Assembly: GCA_020047835.1 (NCBI GenBank)
Contig: JAIFNJ010000038.1
Location: 1-28,502, forward strand
Reading direction: 5' to 3'
Length of the DNA stretch: 28,502 nucleotides
Origin: Bacteroidota bacterium
Lineage (GTDB): Bacteria; Bacteroidota; Bacteroidia; Bacteroidales; SZUA-534
The notes under the pieces are model-generated. The model searched no databases, was not told where the DNA came from, and worked only from the letters and a program-made list of their open reading frames with translations. The first letter of the stretch is position 1, and each line of letters begins with the position of its first letter. The translations under genes and the position numbers were made by a program. Positions 8,118 through 15,861 of the stretch are shown piece after piece.

Positions 8118-8184
8118 TGGTATTTATTTTCAATATATTGCAGAATATTTTTTCAGTGAGGGTTATAAATACAGACCCATTTTG

Positions 8185-8192
8185 TAGATTTG
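8185..8192 (+). promoter_or_regulatory. -7 box upstream of the 88-aa gene
   Basis: TAGATTTG matches TAnnTTTG and lies 19 nt before the ATG at 8212. This implies a leader of only about 13 nt. No TTG -33 element is seen at the expected distance. Confidence 0.4.
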
Positions 8193-8211
8193 TACTTTAA
8201 AAAAATAAAAT

Positions 8212-8478
8212 ATGGCAAAGATTCGAGACTTAAAAAATGAGGTAAATTACCTTACCTATGAAATAATTTCTGATTGTAATGCATTTATTGCCTTGCGTTC
8301 TGATAAGAAAAATCAGGCAGTTATTTTGATTGAAGAAGCGGTAGAGCTTAGAAATAAGCTAATAGAGAAAATAAATCATCCAAATCAGCCTTCTCCAAAT
8401 TACTACAAGCAAATAAAGAATGAACTTATCAATGGTGCTGATCATATTTTTGAAAAACTAAGAAAATTGATTAAATAA
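8212..8478 (+). CDS. Small helical protein of unknown function (88 aa)
   Basis: A short, charged protein predicted to be almost entirely helical: an N-terminal segment (MAKIRDLKNEVNYLTYEIISDC), a second amphipathic helix (AVILIEEAVELRNKLIEKI), a Pro/Asn-rich turn near residues 56-63, and a lysine-rich C-terminal helix. It has no signal peptide or membrane segment, so it is probably cytosolic. Its reality is supported by its own -7 promoter box, an ATG right behind it, codon use like its neighbours, and a dedicated terminator 20 nt after the stop. I recognise no family; a helical bundle or small protein-binding module is conceivable but unproven. Confidence 0.75.
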   Translation: MAKIRDLKNEVNYLTYEIISDCNAFIALRSDKKNQAVILIEEAVELRNKLIEKINHPNQPSPNYYKQIKNELINGADHIFEKLRKLIK

Positions 8479-8497
8479 ATTCTTGAAGTTTATTATG

Positions 8498-8524
8498 AAA
8501 AGGTGGCTAAATGCTGCCTTTTTT
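8498..8524 (+). terminator. Intrinsic terminator between the 88-aa gene and rnhB
   Basis: A 10-bp stem (AAAAGGTGGC / GCTGCCTTTT, two G-T wobbles) with loop TAAAT, followed by a T run. It lies between two convergent genes and its A/T flanks could serve both strands. Confidence 0.75.
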
Positions 8525-8538
8525 ATTTTAAAAAGATT

Positions 8539-9138
8539 TTAAAACTCTAGCTTTAATTGATTGTCGAGCAATCGAAAGCTTTTTCGGTGGTAGGGTGTAA
8601 TGCCATATTTCATTATTGCAACCCGATGATCCAAGGTAGGATACCCTTTATTCTTTTTCCAGCCATACTGCGGGTATTCCTCATGAATTTGAAGCATAAA
8701 ATCGTCGCGGTACGTTTTGGCTAAGATGGAAGCTGCGGCAATGGATGAATACTTGCTGTCGCCTTTTATTATGGTTTGGAATGGAATTTTGTGGAAGGGT
8801 TTAAACCGGTTACCATCAATTATAATATGTTCTGGTTTTAGATTCAGTTGTTCTAATGCCCGATGCATCGAAAAAATAGAAGCATTTAAAATATTAACCT
8901 GATCAATTTCTGGTGCAGAATAAATGCCAATTGCATAAGCCAGAGCATTTTCCAAGATATAGGTACGCAATTCGTACCTGGATTTTTCTGAAAGTTGCTT
9001 TGAATCATTTAGTTTGTGATGAAAAAAATCGGGAGGTAAAATTACTGCTGCCGCAAAAACAGGACCGGCCAAACAACCCCGACCCGCCTCATCGCAACCA
9101 GCTTCAGGAATACCGGCTTGTAAATAGGGTTGGAGCAT
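8539..9138 (-). CDS. rnhB: Ribonuclease HII
   Basis: Cytosolic endonuclease that cuts RNA in RNA-DNA hybrids and removes single ribonucleotides from DNA. The catalytic acids are visible: Asp16-Glu17 in CDEAGRG, Asp108 in IIIDGN and Asp127 in IIKGDSKYSSIAAASILAK. The YRD segment follows, as usual for the family. The length of 199 aa is normal. The ATG at 9138 lies 3 nt behind the stop of the upstream glycosyltransferase gene, so it is probably translated from the same minus-strand transcript, although the functions are unrelated. It ends against a terminator shared with the convergent 88-aa gene. Confidence 0.95.
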   Translation of the reverse strand: MLQPYLQAGIPEAGCDEAGRGCLAGPVFAAAVILPPDFFHHKLNDSKQLSEKSRYELRTYILENALAYAIGIYSAPEIDQVNILNASIFSMHRALEQLNLKPEHIIIDGNRFKPFHKIPFQTIIKGDSKYSSIAAASILAKTYRDDFMLQIHEEYPQYGWKKNKGYPTLDHRVAIMKYGITPYHRKSFRLLDNQLKLEF

Positions 9139-9141
9139 GTG

Positions 9142-10269
9142 CTATAATTTCAAACATTTATCAATACCAACCCAAAGTTTCTCTGCTGAAGTATCCCAAC
9201 TGAATTTATTTCTTTGATTGCGTCCATTGGCAATCAACTGGTCGCGATACCCGGTATCGGTGGCTAGTTTTTCAAAACCTTGGGCAATTGATTCTACACT
9301 GTTTGGATCTGCCAAATAACCTGCATTACCTGCAACTTCAGGCATGGCAGTGGAATTTGAGCAAATAACCGGTACATCGCAGTTCATTGCTTCAATAATT
9401 GGAATTCCAAAACCTTCTAAATGGGAAACTAAAACCAGTGCAACCGCACTTCCTAATAATTTATGAAGCGACTCCGTTGTTTGTCTTCCTAAGAATATGA
9501 CATCGCTTTTTGAATGCATTCTTTCATAAATCTTTTCAATGGATTGGTCGTGCCACATTTTCTCACCCACTATGACTAATTTGTGAGTGAGTTTGGTTTG
9601 TTGCTTATATTGGTCAAAACCAAGCAACATTCCTTCAATATTCTTCCGTGGATTCAATGATCCAATATAAATAAAATAAGGGATTCCTTGGGTAGTTTCT
9701 TGAATGGTTTTTTCAATTTCATCCGGCATTAACGGGGTATAAACCTCATTGCTGCCATTGTATATCACATCAATTTTGGAGGGCAAAATGTTCCAAGCTT
9801 TTACCATATCGGTTTTAGAGAATTCTGAAACAGTACCTAATCCTGTAGATTGAAGGGCTGTTTTTTTAAAATAGTGATTAAAATAAGTGCGAACCAAAAA
9901 AGGAAATTTTTTTGGGCGGTGCACAAATTCAATGTCGTGAATTACATTATAGGTTTTAATTGAGGAATTAGTTATTGACCATCCATCAGTGGAAACGAAA
10001 AGGTCGGCTTGATATTTCTTTAATATTCTGGGTATGAGTAGTTGGAATCTTAAATACCATAAAATAGGGTGCCGCGAGGGAATTGAGGTTTTTACCGGAA
10101 TAATATTATTAGAGTAGATAAATTCATCATCCCAAGGACGGTCAAAAATAAAAATAAACTCATGTTCAGGGTGCTGCTGCGTAATTCTTTTTAACGTTTC
10201 ATGGGTAAAATAGCCCAACCCTTCCAATCGATTCTTTAGTAATAATTGAGTGTTTACTGCAATTCTCAT
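9142..10269 (-). CDS. Glycosyltransferase family 4 (GT-B fold)
   Basis: A 375-aa cytosolic or membrane-associated glycosyltransferase that probably moves a sugar from a nucleotide-sugar donor during surface-glycan assembly. GT4 hallmarks are seen: the donor-phosphate Arg208/Lys209 in GSLNPRKNIEG, the VIVGE strand, and the E-x7-E motif EGFGIPIIE (Glu285, Glu293) followed by AMNCDVPVICS. The acceptor is unknown. The longest frame opens at 10449, but its first 60 residues show no domain and would overlap the divergent methyltransferase gene. The ATG at 10269 gives MRIAVNTQLL, the typical first beta strand. It heads a minus-strand unit with rnhB and faces a divergent glycan gene block. Confidence 0.92.
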   Translation of the reverse strand: MRIAVNTQLLLKNRLEGLGYFTHETLKRITQQHPEHEFIFIFDRPWDDEFIYSNNIIPVKTSIPSRHPILWYLRFQLLIPRILKKYQADLFVSTDGWSITNSSIKTYNVIHDIEFVHRPKKFPFLVRTYFNHYFKKTALQSTGLGTVSEFSKTDMVKAWNILPSKIDVIYNGSNEVYTPLMPDEIEKTIQETTQGIPYFIYIGSLNPRKNIEGMLLGFDQYKQQTKLTHKLVIVGEKMWHDQSIEKIYERMHSKSDVIFLGRQTTESLHKLLGSAVALVLVSHLEGFGIPIIEAMNCDVPVICSNSTAMPEVAGNAGYLADPNSVESIAQGFEKLATDTGYRDQLIANGRNQRNKFSWDTSAEKLWVGIDKCLKL

Positions 10270-10292
10270 TTGGTTTATAAAAATAGTTGAAC

Positions 10293-10300
10293 CAAAAATA
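10293..10300 (-). promoter_or_regulatory. -7 box of the glycosyltransferase promoter
   Basis: The minus strand reads TATTTTTG (TAnnTTTG), 23 nt before the ATG at 10269. The -33 element is unclear: the nearest minus-strand TTG is 27 nt upstream. Confidence 0.4.
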
Positions 10301-10317
10301 AATAAAATACCCTGATT

Positions 10318-10350
10318 TTTGCAGCTGCAATCAATATATTGGTAATTTTG
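10318..10350 (+). promoter_or_regulatory. Bacteroidota-type promoter of the methyltransferase/flippase block
   Basis: TTTG at 10318-10321, a 21-nt spacer and TAATTTTG at 10343-10350. Transcription would start near 10357, just before the TTG start at 10373. The -33 element overlaps a 12-bp palindrome. Confidence 0.6.
10319..10330. promoter_or_regulatory. 12-bp palindrome in a divergent promoter region, possible operator
   Basis: TTGCAGCTGCAA is a perfect palindrome. It covers the -33 element of the rightward promoter and lies upstream of the leftward -7 box, where a regulator could control both directions. Function is inferred from position only. Confidence 0.3.
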
Positions 10351-10372
10351 GGGCTTATTTAATTTTTGAATA

Positions 10373-11125
10373 TTGGAACAGGATAGAATAGCAAGGGAAC
10401 GGGAATTCCACAATGAGATTTTTAGCCAAAAAACACGGGAGGTAACCAATAAATTTTATTCCATATTTTATCTCATTGAAGAAAAATATGTAGCGAAATT
10501 AACGGCTAACTGTTCGGGGAAAAATATTTTGGAATATGGTTGTGGAGAGGGAAGTTCTGCATATCTTTTAGCTCAAAATGGTGGCATTGTTTCCGGTATC
10601 GATATCTCAGATTATGCCATTTTGCAAGCCCAGCAAAAGGCTGATTCATTGAATATTTCCATTGAGTTTATGAACATGAATGCGGAAGAACTTTCTTTTC
10701 CTGAAAAGTCGTTTGACCTAATTTGTGGCTCTGGTATTATCCATCATTTGGATATAGAAAAGGCATATAGCGAAATTTCCAGAGTTCTAAAAAACGATGG
10801 AAAAGCTGTTTTTATGGAGCCTCTGGGGCATAATTTTTTAATAAACTGGTACCGAAAAAAAACACCAAGCCTGCGTACTGAAGATGAACATCCGTTATTA
10901 AAAAGCGATTTGATGCTGCTGACCGATTATTTTGAAAAAACACAGATAGGATTCTATTTTTTTAGCTCCTTGGCAGCTATATTTTTTCGAAAAACATTCA
11001 TTTTTAAGCCGATGCTCCGGACGCTTCATGCATTCGATCACTTCTTGTTTTGGTTAATGCCTTTTCTTCGCTGGCAAGCATGGTTTGTATTGATTGAATT
11101 TTCAGCACCAAAAAAAGCTCAATAG
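10373..11125 (+). CDS. Class I SAM-dependent methyltransferase (UbiE/Methyltransf_11 type)
   Basis: A 250-aa methyltransferase with the SAM-binding glycine-rich motif ILEYGCGEGSS (residues 52-62), the acidic residue after strand 2 (GIDIS, Asp77), and the motif II/III region FDLICGSGIIHHLD then VLKNDGKAVFMEP. The C-terminal third is hydrophobic (FLFWLMPFLRWQAWFVLIEF), suggesting membrane association or a lipid-linked substrate. The start is TTG, supported by a full promoter ending 22 nt upstream and by the MEQDRIAREREFHNE opening. Together with the flippase and DUF2723 glycosyltransferase downstream, it may modify a lipid-linked glycan; the actual substrate cannot be read from the sequence. 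Confidence 0.87.
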   Translation: MEQDRIAREREFHNEIFSQKTREVTNKFYSIFYLIEEKYVAKLTANCSGKNILEYGCGEGSSAYLLAQNGGIVSGIDISDYAILQAQQKADSLNISIEFMNMNAEELSFPEKSFDLICGSGIIHHLDIEKAYSEISRVLKNDGKAVFMEPLGHNFLINWYRKKTPSLRTEDEHPLLKSDLMLLTDYFEKTQIGFYFFSSLAAIFFRKTFIFKPMLRTLHAFDHFLFWLMPFLRWQAWFVLIEFSAPKKAQ

Positions 11126-11151
11126 CACAAAGAAAACAACATAAAGATTGC

Positions 11152-11159
11152 TACATTTG
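11152..11159 (+). promoter_or_regulatory. Possible internal -7 box before the flippase gene
   Basis: TACATTTG matches TAnnTTTG and lies 19 nt before the TTG at 11178. No -33 TTG is seen, so it may be chance. If real, it gives the flippase and DUF2723 genes their own promoter and excludes the upstream TTG at 11148. Confidence 0.3.
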
Positions 11160-11177
11160 GCATTCAAAAATAGAAAG

Positions 11178-12620
11178 TTGAAGCGTAAATTTGTAACCAA
11201 TCTTGCTTTAGTTTTATTCCTGAATTTGCTTATAAAGCCGTTTTGGATTTTAGGAGTAGATAGAACCGTCCAAAATGTGGTTGGAGCAGAAGAATATGGA
11301 TTTTATTTTGCTTTGCTGAATTTTTCATTAATTCTCAATATTATCCTCGATTTAGGAATTACTAATTTCAACAATCGCAACATTGCCCAGCACAGTCATT
11401 TATTAAACAAGTATTTTTCGAATATCATTACCATTCGTCTATTGCTTGGGGTATTTTATGCAGTAATTAGTCTCATTTTAGCCTGGCTTTGGAACTATCA
11501 ATGGAATCAAATTAAACTGTTGCTTTTTTTGGTTTTCAATCAATTCCTTGCATCCTTTATAATGTACCTGAGGTCAAATTTGGCAGGGTTACATCTTTTC
11601 AAAACCGATAGCATCATTTCCGTTTTAGACCGGACTTTGATGATTATCATATGCAGCCTGTTACTTTGGGGTCATATCATCGATGAACCGTTTAAAATAA
11701 AATGGTTTGTTTTTGCGCAAACAGCAGCATACCTAATTACAGCTTTAATTGCCTTTTTATTGGTTTTATGGCGGAGCGGTCGAATCAAATTCCGATTTGA
11801 TAGGCGTTTCACCATGGCTATTTTAAAAAAGAGTTATCCTTTTGCCATTTTGACCTTGCTAATGGCTTTTTATAACCGGGTTGATTCCGTAATGCTTGAG
11901 CGTATGCTGGAAGACGGGAACCGACAAGCGGGTATTTATGCGCAGGCATTCCGGATATTGGATGCTGCCTCCATGTTTGCCCTTTTATTTGCCGGACTGT
12001 TGTTGCCCATTTTCTCAAAAATGCTGAAGCAAAAAGAAGCTATTGGACAATTAACCCAGTTATCGTTTATTTTAATATCGGTTCCATCTGTCATTGTTTC
12101 AATAACTTGTGCTTTTTACAGCAAAGAAATAATGGAACTTATGTACCAAAGCCACATTGATTCTTCTGCTACCATTTTTGCTATCTTAATGATTGGTTTC
12201 ATTTTTATTTCAATCACGTATATTTTTGGAACTTTACTCACAGCCAACGGAAGTTTACGGGCATTGAATATAATGGCTTTGTCAGGTATGATAATAAACG
12301 TAGTTATGAATTTTATTTTGATTCCCCGTTTTCAAGCATTGGGTTCTGCAATATCAAGCCTTACCACTCAAAGTATTACGGCAATTATACAGGTTGTAAT
12401 TGCTTTTAAAATATTTAGGTTTCACATAAATTATAAACTTTTAATTTTATTACTGATATTTGCATCCGGTGTAATTTTGTTTGGAATAATATCTAACGAT
12501 TTACCTTACAATTGGATTGTAAGGATGATACTTATGATTGCGCTCAGTTTTATTTTGGCATTAAGTATAGGGTTAATAAAAATAAAAGATTTGTATCAGA
12601 TAATTAAAAACGATAAATAG
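11178..12620 (+). CDS. Wzx-like polysaccharide flippase (MOP superfamily)
   Basis: Integral membrane protein of about 480 aa with 12 or more hydrophobic helices. It begins LVLFLNLLIKPFWILGVDR, followed by VVGAEEYGFYFALLNFS and LDLGITNFNNRN, typical of polysaccharide biosynthesis exporters that flip lipid-linked sugars across the inner membrane. The start is uncertain because no ATG is near. The frame opens at TTG 11148, but a TACATTTG -7-like box (11152-11159) follows it. The TTG at 11178 gives MKRKFVTNLAL, the usual short N-terminus, so I prefer it. It lies close behind the methyltransferase and 39 nt before the DUF2723 gene, probably in one operon. Its substrate is unknown. Confidence 0.88.
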   Translation: MKRKFVTNLALVLFLNLLIKPFWILGVDRTVQNVVGAEEYGFYFALLNFSLILNIILDLGITNFNNRNIAQHSHLLNKYFSNIITIRLLLGVFYAVISLILAWLWNYQWNQIKLLLFLVFNQFLASFIMYLRSNLAGLHLFKTDSIISVLDRTLMIIICSLLLWGHIIDEPFKIKWFVFAQTAAYLITALIAFLLVLWRSGRIKFRFDRRFTMAILKKSYPFAILTLLMAFYNRVDSVMLERMLEDGNRQAGIYAQAFRILDAASMFALLFAGLLLPIFSKMLKQKEAIGQLTQLSFILISVPSVIVSITCAFYSKEIMELMYQSHIDSSATIFAILMIGFIFISITYIFGTLLTANGSLRALNIMALSGMIINVVMNFILIPRFQALGSAISSLTTQSITAIIQVVIAFKIFRFHINYKLLILLLIFASGVILFGIISNDLPYNWIVRMILMIALSFILALSIGLIKIKDLYQIIKNDK

Positions 12621-12659
12621 CGTTAAAACATTTAATAAAAACCACCATAATAATTAACT

Positions 12660-15600
12660 ATGAAATATCAAAAACTTAATATCATTTTCGGTTGGGTAGC
12701 CTTTTCTATCGCATCGTTTGTGTATATCAGTACCATTGAGCCTACCGCTAGTTTTTGGGACTGTGGCGAATTTATTGCCACTGGATTTAAATTGGAAGTG
12801 GGTCATCCCCCTGGGGCACCGGTTTTTATGTTACTAACACGTTTTTTTACACTTTTTGCCGGAGGCGATTTGCAACTGGTTCCTAAAATGGCGAATATTA
12901 TGTCGGCCCTGGCAAGTGCTTTTTCTATCTTGTTCTTGTTTTGGACCATAACCCATCTTGCAAAAAGAATTCTAAAAACCGATGATTTCAATTTGGGACA
13001 AACAATTGCTATTTTAGGTAGTGGCATGGTTGGTGCTTTGGTTTACACTTTTTCAGATACTTTTTGGTTTTCAGCAGTTGAAGGTGAAGTATATGCCACT
13101 TCATCGCTAATAACAGCTTTTGTTTTTTGGGCTATCTTGAAATGGGAAAATATTGCCGATGATAAATACAGTAACCGGTGGATTATACTTATTGCTTATG
13201 TGGTGGGTCTTTCAATTGGTGTACATTTATTGAATTTGCTGGCAATTCCGGCTATGGTTCTTGTATATTATTTCCGCAAATACGAAGTTACCACCAAAGG
13301 GGTTATTTTATCGCTGGTGCTTTCGGGTGTTATACTTGGAACCATAATGTGGGTAATTATTCCTGGAATTGTTAAAGTTGCTTTCTTTTTCGATTTGATT
13401 TTTGTTAATGGGCTCAGTCTTCCTTTCAATTCAGGGGTTTTATTTTTTGTATTTCTGCTTTTTGCTGGTTTAGCTTATGGGGTTTATTATACACATTCCA
13501 CCCAAAAACCGGTTTTAAATACAATCATACTTTCATTTGGAGTAATGATGATTGGTTATGCATCGTATGCTGTTATTGTTATTCGCTCCCATGCAACCCC
13601 GCCCATTGACCAAAATGATCCAGAGGATGCTTATTCCCTGCTTGGTTATCTGAACCGCGAGCAATACGGTGACCGGCCCTTGTTTTTTGGACAGTATTAT
13701 AATACGCCATTAAACTTGAATGACCCGTATAAAGAAAGCGGAAAAACTTGGAGAAAAGGCGACAAAAAGTATGAAGAAGGTAGCCCTAAAATTGAATACA
13801 ATTACAATCAGGATTTGACAATGTTCTTCCCCCGCATGTATAGTTCAAAACCAGAGCATATTGAGGATTATAAGAGTTGGGCTAAAATAAAAGGTTATAA
13901 AGTTAAAGCCCAAAACAATAGGGGTGAAGCTGAAACATTTATTAAGCCGACGTTTGTTGAAAACATGAGATTTTTCTTCCGCTATCAGATAGGACACATG
14001 TACTGGCGCTATTTTATGTGGAATTATTCGGGCCGTCAAAATGATATTCAAGGTAATGGAGATGCGTTGCGTGGTAATTGGATTTCAGGAATAAAGTTTT
14101 ACGACGAAGCACGTCTCGGGCCGCAGGATAATTTGCCATCGACTTACGCCAATAATAGAGCTCACAACAAATATTACTTACTTCCTTTTTTGCTTGGAAT
14201 AATTGGTCTGGCTTTTCAATTAATGAAAGATAAAAAGAACTTCTGGATAGTAACGTTCTTATTCATACTTACCGGTTTGGCTATTGTGGTTTATTTGAAT
14301 CAATATCCACAACAACCGAGGGAGCGTGATTATGCTTTTGCCGGGTCCTTTTATGCGTTCGCTATTTGGATAGGCTTGGGTGTTTTAGCCATTTATGATG
14401 GACTGAAAACATATATTGGTAATATTCCTGCAGCAGCCGGAGCAACTTTAATTACCATTTTTATTCCAGGTATTATGGCTGCTGAAAATTGGGATGATCA
14501 CGATCGTTCCGATCGGTACATTGCTAGAGACTTTGCCTTTAATTACTTGAATTCTTGCGAAAAAGATGGTGTTATTTTTACCAACGGCGATAACGATACT
14601 TTCCCCTTATGGTATATTCAAGAGGTGGAAAATGTTCGTACCGATGTTAGGGTAATTTGTCTTCCCTATTTAATTACCGATTGGTACATCGATCAAATGA
14701 AATCGCAATACTACGAATCAAAACCTGTTCCATTCAGTCTTACCAAAGACCAATATATTCTGGGTACTCGTGATCAGGTTCCCGTTTTTGAGCGGGTTAC
14801 CGAAGCAGTAGAATTAAAGCAAGTAATTGAATTTGTGGGTAGTAACGATGAACGCACCAAAGTGCAAACCAATATGGGAGAGAAAACGGATTATTTCCCA
14901 ACTAAAAAGTTTAAAATAACGGTTGATAAGCAAAAAGTGCTCAAAGAAGGAGTTGTAAAACCTGAAAAGGCGGATCAAATTGTGGATGAGATGCGTTGGA
15001 GTATTAATTCCAATTACATTCTTAAAAACGATTTAATGATGCTTGACTTGATGGCCTCTTCAAACTGGGAACGGCCCATTTATTTTGTATCGGTAGGTTC
15101 TGGCAACGAAACCAACCTTCGCGATTATTTTCAATTGGAGGGATTTGCTTACCGGATGGTTCCTATTTATACTAAATTCGATTATCAGTCAACGGGAAGA
15201 ATTGAAACGGATATTCTTTACGACCATTTGATGAACACGTTCCGTTGGGGAAATATGGGTAAACCTAATGTCTATCTCGATGAAAATATACGTCGTACGA
15301 TACGTATTGTTAAAATTAGAAACAATTTTGGACGTTTGGCAAAAGCATTGGTTTCAGAAGGTAAGATTGATTCAGCAAAAGTAGTTCTTAATCGTGGACT
15401 GGAGATTTTGCCAATTGAAAAAATGCCATTGGAATATTTTGATACGCACTTTGTGGAAGCTTTCTTTGAAGCAGGTATGGACCAAAAAGGAGTTGAAATA
15501 GTTAGTAATATGGTGGAAACTGCAAAAAACGATTTGAATTATTATTTGAAACTTGAAAAACGCTTCCCCAATTCGGCTGATCAGGATAAACAATTGTGCT

Positions 15601-15722
15601 TTGCTACGGTGCAATGGTTGAACGAAGTTGCTCATCGCTATCAGCAAAAGGAATTGAGCGATTCGGTTTCAAAAACTTTTGAAGAAATGTACACCATATA
15701 CATGCAAGGCGGAGGTAAGTAA
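12660..15722 (+). CDS. DUF2723 GT-C membrane glycosyltransferase with C-terminal soluble region
   Basis: A 1020-aa membrane protein. Roughly ten or more hydrophobic helices fill residues 1-310 and 505-610, and a soluble, partly helical region (possibly TPR-like) fills the rest. The first extracytoplasmic loop has SFWDCGEFIATGFKLEVGHPPG (key segments around Asp34-Glu37 and His49-Gly52), the DUF2723 signature, and a second conserved segment RERDYAFAGSF lies near residue 553. DUF2723 is shared with human TMEM260, a protein O-mannosyltransferase. The bacterial members are GT-C enzymes thought to use lipid-linked sugars on the periplasmic side. Its place behind a flippase fits transfer of a flipped sugar to protein or glycan; this role is inferred. 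A strong terminator closes the operon. Confidence 0.9.
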   Translation: MKYQKLNIIFGWVAFSIASFVYISTIEPTASFWDCGEFIATGFKLEVGHPPGAPVFMLLTRFFTLFAGGDLQLVPKMANIMSALASAFSILFLFWTITHLAKRILKTDDFNLGQTIAILGSGMVGALVYTFSDTFWFSAVEGEVYATSSLITAFVFWAILKWENIADDKYSNRWIILIAYVVGLSIGVHLLNLLAIPAMVLVYYFRKYEVTTKGVILSLVLSGVILGTIMWVIIPGIVKVAFFFDLIFVNGLSLPFNSGVLFFVFLLFAGLAYGVYYTHSTQKPVLNTIILSFGVMMIGYASYAVIVIRSHATPPIDQNDPEDAYSLLGYLNREQYGDRPLFFGQYYNTPLNLNDPYKESGKTWRKGDKKYEEGSPKIEYNYNQDLTMFFPRMYSSKPEHIEDYKSWAKIKGYKVKAQNNRGEAETFIKPTFVENMRFFFRYQIGHMYWRYFMWNYSGRQNDIQGNGDALRGNWISGIKFYDEARLGPQDNLPSTYANNRAHNKYYLLPFLLGIIGLAFQLMKDKKNFWIVTFLFILTGLAIVVYLNQYPQQPRERDYAFAGSFYAFAIWIGLGVLAIYDGLKTYIGNIPAAAGATLITIFIPGIMAAENWDDHDRSDRYIARDFAFNYLNSCEKDGVIFTNGDNDTFPLWYIQEVENVRTDVRVICLPYLITDWYIDQMKSQYYESKPVPFSLTKDQYILGTRDQVPVFERVTEAVELKQVIEFVGSNDERTKVQTNMGEKTDYFPTKKFKITVDKQKVLKEGVVKPEKADQIVDEMRWSINSNYILKNDLMMLDLMASSNWERPIYFVSVGSGNETNLRDYFQLEGFAYRMVPIYTKFDYQSTGRIETDILYDHLMNTFRWGNMGKPNVYLDENIRRTIRIVKIRNNFGRLAKALVSEGKIDSAKVVLNRGLEILPIEKMPLEYFDTHFVEAFFEAGMDQKGVEIVSNMVETAKNDLNYYLKLEKRFPNSADQDKQLCFATVQWLNEVAHRYQQKELSDSVSKTFEEMYTIYMQGGGK

Positions 15723-15746
15723 AAAATAATATAATAATCCACGAAG

Positions 15747-15780
15747 TGGGCTGAAATACTTGCTATTTCAGCCCATTTTT
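15747..15780 (+). terminator. Intrinsic terminator of the glycan operon
   Basis: A perfect 12-bp stem (TGGGCTGAAATA / TATTTCAGCCCA), a 5-nt loop CTTGC and a T5 tail. It ends the transcript carrying the DUF2723 gene. Confidence 0.85.
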
Positions 15781-15808
15781 GATTTGTGATATTCAAGAAT
15801 TAATTTTG
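15778..15808 (+). promoter_or_regulatory. Bacteroidota-type promoter of lpxK
   Basis: TTTG at 15778-15781, a 19-nt spacer and TAATTTTG at 15801-15808. The -33 element uses the T tail of the preceding terminator. The predicted leader to the ATG at 15862 is about 47 nt. Confidence 0.55.
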
Positions 15809-15861
15809 TTTTTGCAATTTAGGTTTTAACTTTAAAACCTAATAACAACTAATATTTATAC

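Noticed and set aside
8717..9203. Plus-strand open frames of 61 and 96 aa across rnhB
   Set aside because: Antisense to a clear RNase HII and to the end of the GT4 gene; no recognisable protein features.
10270..10449. N-terminal extension of the GT4 frame up to 10449
   Set aside because: The extra 60 residues have no domain, would overlap the divergent methyltransferase gene and cross its promoter; the ATG at 10269 gives the family N-terminus.
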